NCBI RefSeq assembly: GCF_002775205.1
Contig: NC_036446.1
Coordinates: forward strand, 18,104,565-18,168,564
Length of the DNA stretch: 64,000 bases
Source: Xiphophorus maculatus
Lineage: Eukaryota; Chordata; Actinopteri; Cyprinodontiformes; Poeciliidae
Direction: 5' to 3'
Shown: piece after piece, positions 1 through 25,600 of the stretch
Layout: every line of letters begins with the position of its first letter
Numbering within the stretch: the stretch's first letter is position 1
Translations under genes and position numbers: made by a program
The notes under the pieces: model-generated
Seen by the model: only the letters and a program-made list of their open reading frames with translations
Told to the model about the DNA's origin: nothing
Database searches by the model: none

Positions 1-1970
1 TTTTTCCTATCTCTACATTTTATTCTAGGGGTTTGTATATACTGTATAAAAAGATACGCAGGTGTTTTTAACCGAAGATTTTCTGTGGCACCAAAACTAT
101 GATTGAATTTTTCCATGTTAATTAGATTTTTAAAATCTGATTTTAAAGAAAGTTTAAAACATGTAATCATGCTGTCATTTATAGTGGGTTAAAGTGATTT
201 TGACCTCAGGCAAAGCATTTAGCTTGAAATAACATCAAACAATGCAAAAAAGAAGGTTGTGTTTTTTTATACAGTGTATGTAGAAGATCTTTTGATTTTT
301 TTTATGCTAATATTTGTCCATCCATTCATCCTGTTCAATTCTTTCGCCAGTGATTTTGGCAAAGAAAATTCAATACTTCTTTTCTGCTAAAAGATGATTT
401 AGGCACAAAAAAAATCACTTTTGGCAAAAATTGTGACAATATTAAAAAATGCTCTTTTTGCAGAAAGGGCTTTAATGGTGATTGGGAATGTGATCAGCTG
501 TGTCTGTGACACCAGAAGTTGGGCGCTCGCCCAGGATGCCATCATGCACTGCTCTTAGGAACAACACAAAATGTTGTTCTCTGCACAAAATAAACCTAAA
601 TCTGGTCTTTTTTTCTTTTCTTTTTTTTAGACTCCACCAATCATAACATGAAAAATTCATTCATGCATGCTGATGTATGACAATCATTCCTCCAGTGATT
701 AAAACAAAGAATTTTGATTTTGACTGCTACATATAGCCCAGTCTACTGTTTGTTTGCATGTGTGTGAGGTTGTAGGTTTGGTTGTTATGGTGACGTTAAT
801 TTGCCCCATCCTCTCTCCTGTACCCAACAACCACCCAGTGCTTGAGTACAGAGACAAACTATTCGCTCACTCAAACCAAAAACCTGCCACTAAGGAAAGA
901 ATCCACAATCAAGGTATAGTGAAACTGTTGCTTCCCCTCCTGTCTAACACATCTGTAGAGCCTCAGGCTTTCTCTAATCTACACAAACGCTCACTAACGA
1001 GGTCAAATAACATGGCTCATTCTGCTGCACAGCTCTTGCTTAGACCTTTGTGTAACATCCTACTAATCATGGCTGACTTTGCTGCTACTCCTCTGGGAGC
1101 TGTGGTTTTTCACAAGCCATAGTGGCTGCTTTCATGTGGTCTTTTCTGTTGTTCATGTCTTGGCTCAGCATTGCTGTGGTCAGCTATGAGCCGGGTCCAA
1201 AACGACAAGGAGAGGAAGCCATTTGTCATAAAACAAGACTCAAACGTAATGAAAATTCTGCAGCTCAGAGAAGACACATCAACTAAGCAAGAAAGGTGCA
1301 TGCCAGGGAATACAAATCCCCGATATATATATTTCAGGGATATATTTGCTGTATGTGTGACCCCGGTGTTTTTCTGTTTATAACTGAGTCATCTTAATCC
1401 TGTCGTCAGGTCTGGCTTCAAATGTAAACAGTTAACTGATTGTAGCTATGAAACGTTTTACAGAGAGCTTATAAAACTCGATACGTTTCAAAATAAACTT
1501 CAGCATATTTTGAAGGGATTTTAGTTTAAATGATTAAAAGCTCCTATAAAACTTGTCTGCTTTAAAGCATTTGGAAAAATGAATGAAATTCAAAAGGCCC
1601 GAAAGTGATTTTTGTGGAAAAAAATCACTTCTCTCAATGATGATTTACGATGTTTGGACATTATGGCATGCTGGCTATCATAGAAATTGGTTTGTAGACT
1701 TGTTGACTCGCTAAGAATTCCAGCAACTTCTGCTTCTAATATCTCAGATCCACACAGACAACTGCTTTGCTGGCAGACACAGAACATTAAGGTGTTTATA
1801 TAATCCAAATTGAACGGCTGTGCATGTGAATGCAGTCTGCATGTCTTACGTTATTCATTATTCAGTCGTAGTGTATTTGACAGCATGTGTACGTTAGTGT
1901 CATTCAGACAAGCCGGCTCCTGCATGTGTGCGAATGTATGTGACTTATTAATTTTATATTGTTTCTGCAG
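1..1970 (+). other. sbf2 intron (partial), no exon seen
   Basis: This AT-rich stretch lies upstream of the first sbf2 exon visible in the window and ends in a normal polypyrimidine tract and AG acceptor (gtttctgcag). I found no myotubularin-like reading frame bounded by splice sites in it. A 122-codon open frame near 754-1122 has no recognisable family sequence and no splice context. I read the stretch as intron of sbf2, though an upstream exon with poor similarity could be missed. Confidence 0.6.
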
Positions 1971-14958
<12,988 letters not shown>

Positions 14959-16120
14959 ACGCCGAGCTTAAATGACATATCGCCCTCGTCAGAGGAGGAG
15001 TGGTGTGACTCAGAGCAGCTCGCTTTGGCAGTCAAGTGTCTTTAGCTTAAGGGGACCACAGTTAATAAAGTGCCTGACGGTGGAGGATCAACTTCCTGCT
15101 TCTCCCCCTGCAGCCGCCATCACCCTGCAGGTGGAGCGCATCGGCCTCAGCTCTCCGCTCCCTCTGATCGGGGAGCAAAGCAAACATAAGCTGACGTTTT
15201 TAGAGACTGTGCTACCAAGGAAATCTTAAATTTTTAAAAATATATCTATAGCTATATCACTGGCCATTAAAACTGTGGGTTCAATTTTGAATTTAGAAGC
15301 ATATAGTAAGTAGCTTGTAAAAGATTTTCTATCAGATATTTTACTACAAGGAAAAAGGTTATCGCTGCTTAAAGTATAAACCGCCAAAAACTCAGATTTT
15401 AATGCACAACTTTTTTTAAAAAAAGCAATTTGTTTGCACTTAGCTCTAAAGCAATGCACTCTTTACTAAATATTGACTTTCTAACAGATGCAAGCAGCCA
15501 GGCTTCAGGCATTATTTACAGTGTACATGTGATCGTGATGGATTAAATGAAAAGAATTTGCACAGAGGTTTCAAAAGGTGTTTGTTTTTGTTTTTTTTAT
15601 TTAAGTACACGATGTTTTTTTTCTATTCTGTTGAATGTTTTAACTTCTTACTTAACTTTGACGTCTCATGCAATGTAAATTATTTTTTATTCGATGTCTT
15701 ACAGTGCAAGTGTCATTTATTTTTCTGTAAATACTTTTATCACATTTTATTTTATGTCCTGTCTTCTCTGAGCAGGATTTACTTTTCTAAATTTAATTCT
15801 GATGTGTTTGTTCTTTTTGTGTCTTTACTGATGAAACTCCCTGAATGTTCCCTATTTGTGGTGAAATGTTGTGAATGAAAATGACCTTATGTTATTGCTG
15901 ACATTCTCCTGGCAGGCTCTGTCTCTCTTAAGGGCTTTTTAATCAATCTTTTGTGCTGTTTTCTGATCATCTGCCCTATGTCTTTACAAGAATAAGCACA
16001 TGAAGCAATTCAAAGATGTCAGAGGTGTTTTTTTGTTACTTCTTCTTTGTACCATGTTTTGTGACGACACTAAGTTTTTGCAAATAAATCGAACATACTT
16101 GAGTGCTTCTTCCCTCCAAC
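14959..16120 (+). other. Probable sbf2 3' UTR
   Basis: This stretch follows the sbf2 TGA. AATAAA hexamers occur at 15064-15069 (only about 105 bases after the stop) and 16083-16088. T-rich sequence between them is typical of a fish 3' UTR. The true cleavage point cannot be fixed from sequence alone, so the right limit is an estimate. Confidence 0.4.
16083..16088 (+). terminator. Candidate sbf2 poly(A) signal
   Basis: AATAAA in the context gcaaataaatcg, about 1.1 kb after the sbf2 stop codon. The hexamer at 15064-15069 is the nearer alternative. Confidence 0.3.
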
Positions 16121-18836
16121 AGTCGGTCAAAGCAGGTAATGAAGGTCTCGGAGACGCTTACCAGAGCTTATGGCGGTCTTATAGAATCCGTGAATCTGAT
16201 GTTCAGTGTTATTAGCGAACAGCCATGTTTTCTCTGCTCACTGTCCACAGTGCAAAGGGCTTCCTGTCATTATTGACTGCATATCCAAACAAGAGATAGA
16301 AGTGTTGTTTGGGATGCAAATGAAAGCATTTTGTTTTTTGGTCGTCCAGCCATGTTGCCCTTTGTAAAAAAGAACAAAAAATTGACAGAATTTAAATCTT
16401 GTTTGGGCCTCCTGATCAGCCCGTAGAGCCTAGAAGACTTTTGATGGGTTTCTACACTTGCCTACAGAATTTTAAGCTTTTGGTTTTTGTTTTATTCCAT
16501 TTTGTAACATTTCTGAAGCAATTCCTAAATTTCTTCAGTTATGCTGACAGCATCCACACTGTAATTTGGGGAGATTTCCATGTCTCAATGCTCCCTGCCA
16601 ATATTGTGAAAGGTGGTCTGTGAGAAAATACGTTTACGTGTATAGCACATTTAACTCTTGGAATTTATAAGTGCGTTACAAAAACAACTAGAACATGTCT
16701 GAAGAAATTTAAACGGGGCCTGCCAAGGTGTGCCCGTCTGTTGGAACCCAGCGTTCTGATCCTAAAAATGTGCATCAATGCTAAGTTTAGTTAAAATAAT
16801 ATTAATAGCATGTGGAGAGTCACAAGCATATAGACTAAGATGAACTTACTCTATTCAGGATGTTAAAACTAGTGTATAAGCTAAAATGAGCCAAAATGCT
16901 AATGTTAGCCTAAATGCTGCAAGGGACATGTGGGGTATCACTAGCATGTTGTCTTACATTGACTTCCTCCATTCATTGTGCTAAACATGGCTAATAAATA
17001 AGAAAAAATGCTAAAAGTTTATTTTAGAGAGAAGGCTAATAATTCAGGCTTTATTTTTTTCAATTTTCAGTAATCTTCATTTTAAAGGGCCACACTAACC
17101 CCATGTGTAACAGTGGTTGGGTTAAACCAGTCCTATCAGTCACATTCTGCTCAGCCCTCCTCTGTAGCTCAATTTAACTCCATATGATCTTTGGTTTCTC
17201 AGCTTTATAAAGTAGATCTGCTAAATAAGAGCTGTTCCTACAGTCCTACATGTAGAAATTGTTTCCTCCCCGAGCGGCTGATGTGACTTCACTGAGTCAT
17301 ATGATACACGAGGAAAACTTCCACTATTTCTAGTTGCCATGTTTTTCTCTGACCTCTTAGAAACAATTCAAATTTAATAAAGATGTTCTCTTAATGAAAG
17401 GTAACCAAACACCAAGTTGTTCTTTCTGTTATGAATACAGGTGTCTCCCCTTGCCAGAGGTGGATGTGGTTATGGGCCTCAGCTCATGGTGTTTGGCGGA
17501 TCAGAGCAGCTCTCCTTCAAGGTTTCACTCGGAGGAAGCTGAGGTCAGAGGAAGATCGGGTGTTTTGGTTTTTTTTTTCTGGAGGGATGTGGTGGGTGTT
17601 TTGTCCCACAGTACAATCGAACAGCTGCCCTGTAGCGGCAGCAGGTGCGAAGCTCCATCAGCCTAACATCTGGGCAGACCTTTTGGCAGTTCCCTCCATT
17701 TTTTAGTTGCTTCCTTTAGGCAAGGAGATTAGGCCCACAAACGGAGGGATGCAGCGGATGTTGTCCTGCAGGATTGCGTGGAATGGCATGATTGGAATTA
17801 TTTTCTCTTCGAGTTGGAATTGGTGGTTTCCCAAGAGTCATTTCATCCAATTATTGATTCTCCATAGCTGCATTAGCCTGACTGGATCAAACCACACTGA
17901 TTTAGATTAGCAGTATGAAAGTAGGACAAGATGAAAGAAATTTCTTGGTTACATAACCCATGACGTGAGTTTAGGTACATTACAGCTCCTGCAACTGATT
18001 TCTCCTCTGATGGCAAATTACTGATGAAAGCCTCCATCATCCCAAAGGTCAGCGGTGTTTTAGCATGCATATCTGTAATGGTAATCTTGTGCAACTTGGC
18101 CGCATTTTTTAGTTTTTATTTTCCTCAAGGTTCAGTGATTTGCCTGAGCTGGCTGGAAGCGTGCCGCTCTCAAATAAAAGAAGACAAATCAAAAGCAGTC
18201 TATAAATTCAGGCCTGCACGTATCTGCTTGTTTTGGATCCAACACTCTTTCAGCGCAGTCACAGCTGTGCAATTGGATAAAACAACTTGAAAAATAAGCT
18301 GACTGGCCTTTCCGCGGACCCCCAAAAATACCCCACTGACACATAATACTGATTTATTTCATTGGTCCTCTAAGTCCTATTATCCTTGTGACCCTGTGGC
18401 TGCAGTGAATGCAAGATGTGTTCTCATTTCCTTTGGGCCTCAGCAATATGGGCGATAGGACTCAAAGCTGCTGGGGGTTTGCCTCTGTGGGCACCTGCTC
18501 CAAAATCCGACCCTAAAAGCTAATCTACACGTCATTTACGCCCATTGCAGAAATAAGAATGTCAGCTTGCCAGCACTTGGGGGTCTACTCAATGCATGCT
18601 TCAGCCGATGAGCCGCTCATCCGTGCATTTGAAAAGTTCAATTAACCATTCAATTTGTCCTAAAGGGGGTTAAAAAAATGAATATTTTCAAAGCAGCTTG
18701 ACATTTTTTTTTCTCCAAAAGTCCAGCACTGTGAGGAGCCATCTGCAAGACATTTCTTCACACTATCCCATAAAAATTTCCCAGTTTGGACCAGGATGTT
18801 TTGGATGGGAACCAGATGAATTGGTCATGGGCATTA

Positions 18837-18881
18837 GGGCTACTTTTCATACACATGGGGTACGAAAAGTAGCCCATGTGT
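18837..18881. repeat. Two overlapping inverted repeats
   Basis: gggctacttttc (18837-18848) pairs exactly with gaaaagtagccc (18864-18875). A second pair, acacatggg (18851-18859) and cccatgtgt (18873-18881), overlaps it, so the two hairpins exclude each other. Origin unknown. Confidence 0.6.
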
Positions 18882-19072
18882 CAGGTTTAGAGATATTCTT
18901 AAACCTGGAATGTGGAGGGCTTGTGCAATTTAGCTACGGAGATCAGAGACTCTCGATTCTGAGAATAGTTTTTAAAATAAAACAAACAAAAAAAAAGGTT
19001 GCCATTTCTCAGATTCTGAGATATAAATACCTCCTCAAGAAGATATGTGAACAGTAAATCTGTTTAGAAAGA

Positions 19073-19094
19073 AACACACACACACACACACACA
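19073..19094. repeat. (CA)n microsatellite
   Basis: About eleven CA units in intergenic DNA. Confidence 0.9.
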
Positions 19095-20289
19095 GCAGGA
19101 TAGTTCCTGAAAAACACTGCAATAAAAATAATTTCAACAAAAACAGGCGGGTTTTTTTGTTGTTGCTGTTGCTCTGTAAATCAAGCAAACAAGGAGAACC
19201 ATAAAATCTTTCCATCATCAGCAGCATGAGCGCAGACACTTGGGCAATCTGTCTCTGTATCTGATCTTATCTGGGCGCTGCCGGTGTATAGATGCGTGCA
19301 TGGTGTCAGGTCAGTGGTGTGAATGCAGGTTCTTATCTCGTCTCCTGCTCTGTCAGCTCTGAACTCAACGTGAACTCTTGTTTCATTTCTAAGCCCTCTC
19401 TCTCTCTCTCTCTCTTGAAGAAGAAGAAGATGAGGCAGGAACAGAAGAACAACAGGCTGACGTTGGTGTTCCACTGACTGAAGAGGCTCATTGTGCAGCC
19501 TGGCAGACACGAGTCAAACCCAGCGCCCAACTCTGACAGCTTCATCCAGGGACAATGCTCCTGTAACCGAAGTGCGACGGCGCGGAGGACAAAACGTGAG
19601 ACGTACGTGAGGCGAACAGAGGCCCTTTGTTGCTCAAAGTGATTTGTTTTGACACCAGCATCTTACTGCTGCACGTCGCGTGCATTAGGGGTAATTAATC
19701 TCGCCGTTGCGATTACTGGAACAATAAGTCGGATTATACAGCATCTACCAAACTGCCGTGACGCTTTGTCTCGCTGATATCAGTTTGAACATCGGGTATT
19801 ATCAGGTTCCCCTCTGAAAAGTTTGATCCACCCGAGTGAGTGGAAGTGGTTTTAAGTGAGGTAATGCAGCAGGTTGAGTCAGCTCCTGTGTCGGTTTGTC
19901 TCATGAGATTAGGGCATAACCTACATCAGCGCCTTTTAGAAATCTGAACTCAGACGATGACAGAAGGAGCTCAAAGCTTTCAGATGTTGCTACATCTTGT
20001 TCCAGACTCAAATTCAACATGCATTTCCCCACCTACAACTCTGAGATACTTCAGCCATCTTTAGCAGTAGTTTTTAGTAAGCAACTAAGAAGAAGGATAT
20101 CTTTTAGTCCTCCAGGAGGAAAAAACGAAGAGATGCCAAATTTTCTGGATGATTTTGAACTAGACCTGAACATGGGTATTAGAATATGTTTCAAATATTT
20201 AAAACACTTGAACATGTCGTGTTTAAATCCAAGTTTACCCTTAATTTGCTGAAACTTACATGCAGTTGAATCTAATGTGCTCATTGATC

Positions 20290-21500
20290 ACTGTACACTT
20301 TGCATACACTCCAAACATATTTTGCAAGGATAATAAATAATTTGTTTTTATTTTTTTTACATTTCATCATGTTAGAAACCTTAAACTTTAATATTTTTTA
20401 ATATTAGTCAATACTTTGTAGAACCAGCGCAGTTAAGGCTGCAAGTATTTTGTGGTACGTTTCTACCAGCTTAGGATGACTAGATATTAAGATTTTTTTC
20501 CAATCTTCCTGCACAATAGCTACAGCCTCAGTCAGATTAGAAGGAGATCATCTGTGAAAAACAATATTAAGGGTTTTTGGCTTTGACTGGGCCGTTCTAA
20601 TACCTGGATATGCTTTGATCTAAGCTATTTCATTGCAGTTCAGGTTGTGTATTTAGAGTTCTGCTGGAAGGTGAACCACTGGCCCAGTTTTAAGTCAGCT
20701 GATCTAGCAGGTTTTCTTTCAAGATTGCTTTGTAATGAGCCCAATCCATCTTCTGTCCAGCTTCCCTGTTACTGCTAATGAACAGCATCCCCTCAGCATA
20801 ATACCACCACCTTTATCACCACATGGATAATATGTTCAGTGTAAGGTCTGACAGGTTTCAGTCACACAGCATTTTCCATGTAGGGCAAAACAAATACATT
20901 TTGGATGCCCAATTAGAACATCTGTATTCTTTGTGATGTCAATGCAGCTTGTGGCAAACTTTAACAAAAAAAAATACTTTTAATGCTTTCTTATTGCCAC
21001 GTTTTCATAAAACCCGATTGTCATAGCACTCTTGGCTGCTTCTTTGATGAACATTTCCTTTGCCCAGACTCTCATTTTAAGTGGATGACAATGTCTTTGT
21101 TGTTGTGTCACACTCTTTCCACTTTTGGATTAAGCAACATTCTGTGAGATGTTTAGAGTTGGGATGTTGTTTTATAACCAAGACATGCTTTAAGTTTTTC
21201 CACAACTTTTTCCCTGACCTGTCTGTCTGCTGTGTGTCTCAGTCTTCATGATTATGTTTGTTCACTAATGTTGTCTAAAATAAAAACATAAATAAAAACC
21301 GTGACACTTTACAACGTCTGAAGAGAATTCATTAGATTTTCTGCTATTTAGGAGTACCATAGTAAAAGGGGACTGCATGAAAAGACAAACCATATTTATT
21401 TCCACTTCACATTTATCCATCTTTTGTTGATCTGTTGCATAAAATATCATTGCATAACCTGACAAATCCTAACGGGGTGCGAATACTTTTGCAGGGCATG
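20290..21500 (-). mobile_element. Decayed Tc1-like DNA transposon
   Basis: The right end reads gcgaatacttttgcagggca, and the left part carries a degraded matching end near tttgcaaggataataa. The minus strand of the interior shows remnants of a Tc1-type transposase. Examples are the antisense of the helix-turn-helix region around 21110-21165 (ttctgtgagatgtttagag) and the phrase catcccctcagcataatacc near 20785. Many stops and indels mean no intact frame. The same family left fragments at 9068-9215 and 13383-13510. Confidence 0.65.
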
Positions 21501-21508
21501 TGATGCAT

Positions 21509-21864
21509 TTAACCCTCTATGGCATGACTTTTTATTTTTGTGGGGAAGAAATATTTTCCTGCATTCTTTGGGAGCTTGGTGGTCCCTAATTACATGTCAA
21601 TCATAAAATCGGACTCTGACACCTCCTGGAACCAGATTTGGGTTTGTTGCCTCAGGGTAACATTGGTCTAGAACACCAAGATTGTCTACACTGATTATGA
21701 GAAATGAAATACAAATCAAACAAAAACTATATTCATAAAAGAACTATTTTTTGGACAAAAATATGTCAAAAATCATGCCCCCCAAAAAATAAAATAAAGG
21801 AGCAATGTGAGGTACAGCTATGTGGTTTGTTGCCTGAGGGCAACGCCATGCCATAGAGGGTTAA
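21509..21864. mobile_element. piggyBac-type MITE with TTAA target duplication
   Basis: TTAA at 21509-21512 is followed by CCCTCTATGGCATG (21513-21526). The other end is the exact reverse complement CATGCCATAGAGGG (21847-21860) followed by TTAA (21861-21864). The total is 356 bp with no coding capacity. Flanking TTAA copies and a CCC start are the known signature of piggyBac superfamily elements. It sits nine bases from the right end of the Tc1-like copy. Confidence 0.8.
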
Positions 21865-22005
21865 GAACAACGGGGGGAAAAACAACACAAAAGCCACTCA
21901 TTAAATATACTGAAATACTATTGAAGCAATGATTTTATACTTGTTTGTGTTTCACAGACTTCTGCTCCTGCACAGGAAATACAAATCAAAATGTCCCGTT
22001 CACGT

Positions 22006-22020
22006 GCTGCCACCTAGTGG
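22006..22020 (-). promoter_or_regulatory. CTCF-like motif between convergent genes
   Basis: The minus strand reads CCACTAGGTGGCAGC, which satisfies every position of the core consensus CCASYAGRKGGCRSY. It lies about 590 bases beyond the swap70 stop, in the tail-to-tail region between sbf2 and swap70, where an insulator or loop anchor would be plausible. Occupancy is inferred only. Confidence 0.5.
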
Positions 22021-22489
22021 ATAAAGCAGAAGTTACAAAGGCTTTAATATAAAACTGAAAAAATGTGGTTACATTTAAGACAGCTTTTGTTATAAAAATG
22101 GTTATTTAACGCAGAAATCAGACAGAAATCCACTCCCACTGGCATACAAAACTGAATGGTGTTTATTACAAAATATATATTTCAATCATACTAGTTTTAG
22201 GAACTAACAGATAATTTGTTGACTTTTAGAGTCTTTCAAATATCAGTTCATGTTATTTATGTTAAAACCAGTTTAGATTGAAGACTCAAACACTAAAACA
22301 GATTAAATTAAGTACTTTTGAGTTAAATAGAAATTAATGGGAATCTTAATTTCTTGCATTAAAAGTAGTGAAGTCGGCCGTTTTAAACAATTGGATGAAT
22401 CGTCTCTAGAATCTTGAGAAACATTTTTTTGAGCTTCTTCCTCTCTGTTGTCTAAGATTTAAGTTTCTTAAAACCTAAATTCAGTCCAG

Positions 22490-22495
22490 TTTATT
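22490..22495 (-). terminator. Candidate swap70 poly(A) signal
   Basis: AATAAA on the minus strand, 116 bases beyond the swap70 stop codon. Another copy at 22594-22599 is only 12 bases past the stop and is a less likely site. Confidence 0.35.
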
Positions 22496-22610
22496 CACGC
22501 AGTCCAGACAAAATAAGTCAGACAGGTAATGTGGTGTTTCACTACTAACTTAAAACTGATGAATTCAACTAACTGATGATGTGAGGTCACTGATTTATTC
22601 GGACCATCCA

Positions 22611-25600
22611 TCACTCAGCCGGAGCTCCCTGGTTCTTCTTCTCCTGCCAGGACTTCTTCCTCAGCTCCAGCTCAATGTCGGTGAACGAGGCCGGGCCCCA
22701 GTTAGTGATTCTCTGAGCTCCTTTATGACCTAAACCAAAAAGCAAAAACGGATGTAAGTTGTGCTTAAAACCACAGAGAGAAACACTGGTTCCTGACCTC
22801 TGACCTACAGAATGCCAGGTCATTCTGTAGACCCTTACAGCTAAAGGAGGAATGAATTTATCCTACCTGGCTGGATGAGACGAACCAGCCCCTCGTGTTT
22901 AGCCACCTTATCTTTCCAAGTCTTTGTCTTGTTGGCCGCTCGCTCTAGTTTTCGTGATACCTCCTTTATAAGAGGAGAAAAGGCGGAGATAGATCATTTA
23001 AAAATATATTTTCTTCTGTATTGATAAGGATTTAGTATGACATACTGTCAGAAATTATTAATTATATTTAGCTTCTGCTAAATTTTCATTTGTTCCCTTA
23101 AAATGAATTTAAATTTATTTTTGAAAGCTTTCTACAGTGGCCATGAATGGACAAATTTAATCCCTTTTCTCTCCCCTTATTACAAACATTTTCCGAAAAC
23201 ATATCAGATGTTTCTGTGTTTGGTCTGACTGGAGAAAATCCCAATGTCAGGATGCTTGATTGAAAATATAAAAACTGACTAAAACTCTGAATCTATCAGC
23301 TATGGTCTTTATCAACCTAATTTATCTACAACATTTTATCTCCCAACAATGACTTATGTAAAAAGCAGGACACTTTGACTTTTATATCAATAATCATATC
23401 CAATGGATGTCCCAGAAATATATGTGAGTGAGTGAGTGAGTGAGTGAGTGAGTGAGTGAGTGAGTGAGTGAGTGAGTGAGTGAGTGAGTGAGTGAGTGAG
23501 TGAGTGAGTGAGTGAGTGAGTGAGTGAGTGAGTGAGTGAGTGAGTGAGTGAGTGAGTGAGTGAGTGAGAATTTTTATTGGAGAGTGAGCAACAAAATTAA
23601 TTGTAGTTTAAAACTTTGCCACTAGATGTCAGCAAACTCCACACACTAACGTTTTTCAACAAGTTGAACAGATTCTATCCGTGTTGCATACTTTCTTTTT
23701 TATTTACATTCTAATTTATTGTTTTAAATGTTATTTAGTAGGGAATGTAATTATTTAAACTACCTTATTCTACTATCAAAGGGAAAATGTTTCATTTGCA
23801 ATGCTAAAAACATAAATATTTGCTTCACCCCGCCTCTGTCTGATCTATGACCGGTTATGAACCTGATACTGCTCCAGTGCCCCCTGCCGTTCCTTCTCCA
23901 GTCTGTCCAGCTGCTGAGATGCCGCCTGCAGCTCTCTCTCCTTGGCCAGCTGCTCGGCCATCAGCTCCTCCTTCTCCGCCTCCGTCTGAGTCAGCGTCCT
24001 CTGCTGCTTCAGGTAGATCTGCTCCATCTCCACCCTCTTTGCCGCCTCTTCCTCCAATAACCTGTTAAAAAGCAGACAGCAAACGCGCTTCATATTATCT
24101 TTAAATAATCCTGTGAGTTTTAGAAGAACAGGGAAGCATCACAATATTGAACAGGGCAGATTTCTAAGAAAAAGAGCTACAGTTGACCAACAAGGCGGAT
24201 TTTGAGTGTTTCTTCTTGTTAAAAGTGAGTTTTTCCTTTGCACTGTCGCCACATGCTTGATCAGAAGGAGGGTGTTGACATTTTGTTGCGTATTGGCACC
24301 ATAAAATGAATGTGAACCAACTTGAAAATGATTTGATTTACATACCGGTTATTAATGCCAACAGTTAAACTTTTACGAAGCCCCTGAGTCTCTGAGGTTG
24401 CTCAACCTGCTAATCAAGTTATTACAGTTGGATACTTGTGCATCCATGCTGCATTTTTTTTTTTTTTAAATGTTTTTCCCTGTATTGTTTATGACTGTAT
24501 CGCAGCTACAGTTTGCTTAACTCGATACAAAACTGCACAAACACTCACTCACTATAACCACGACAGAGAGGTAATCATTAGCTCTCTTGTAGACTTAAAA
24601 AGCTGACTATTAACGGCTTGATCTGATCTCGATGCTCTGACTTGGTCATCCTAGGTTTGTTTCTGAGACCTGGCCTGCAGCTTCCTCATGGCCTCCTCAT
24701 CCTGCTTGGCCTGCCTCTCGTCCTCTAGGGCTTCCTGCAGCCGGTGGTACATGTCTTCGAGCTCTTGGACCCGCTGGAGGTACTGATCCAGCTCACTGGA
24801 CTTCTGAGCCATCTGCTCCTCCATCTCCTGCCGCACCTGAAATAGATGACACGATTTTAGTGAGTCAGCTAAAATTGACACACTAAAATGTTGGGATGAG
24901 GGCTGTGGAGCTCCAGTTCATGCGATGTTTCCCAAATATGACTTAATGAACTTGGAGCGAAAAAAAAAGTTGCAACTCCTGAAATGATGCAACATACATA
25001 AATTCCAGAAAAGAAAAAAAAAACAATGTGGAAGATGATAAATGCATGTGTAGGAACTTGCTTTTCGGTTTTCCCTATGTAGGAAAAATCAGATTAATGT
25101 CAAGACAGAGAAAGAAGCCGAATTTCTCCTCAACCAGGAAACAAAATCCCCTGGATTTTCCCAAACTTTTCCCACATGATTAGCTGTGAAACCATGGTTT
25201 CCTCATTTAAAGTTTAATCTCATGTGGAGTCTTGGTTTTACTCCCAAAGCTTTGAGATTAGGAGACAATTCAGGTTGTCACAGATACAACGCTATGAAAA
25301 AATCCTTACTTATTTGATTATTTTACTCGTGACATTTTTTGAGACGTTATCCAAGCCAACCAGCCCGTCGGTGAATAATTAATTGCATTCCTTGTTAAAA
25401 CATAACCGTGATTAACCACTACTTGGCCATCTATGCTCAATTTCAACAACAGCACATTGACCTGTGAAATAAAGACATTGCTCAACATGGAAGTGAAATG
25501 TTTTAGCTCCTTTTTTAGACCCTATTCAAAGGTTAAGGTTTATTTAGGTCATTTAAGCAGCCATTCTCAGTATTGGATAAGTTCCTCTTGTTTATGCAGA

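Larger units (their letters stand above)
16121..20289. other. Intergenic region between convergent sbf2 and swap70
   Basis: No gene is supported here. Around 16770-17045 the words atgctaa and tgctaatgttagc recur, suggesting an old repeat. From about 17200 to 19950 base composition is less AT-rich than nearby introns and I recognise no transposon, so conserved non-coding sequence is possible but unproven. A (CA)n run lies at 19073-19094 and a (TC)n run near 19398-19414. Overlapping inverted repeats lie at 18837-18881. Confidence 0.5.

Noticed and set aside
754-1122. 122-codon open frame on the plus strand before the first sbf2 exon
   Set aside because: No recognised domain, no splice sites bounding it in a phase that joins sbf2, and ordinary intron composition.
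23847-24068. Proline/serine-rich frames antisense to a swap70 coiled-coil exon
   Set aside because: They are the mirror of Glu/Lys/Gln-rich codons in exon 23863-24061 and carry no independent signal.
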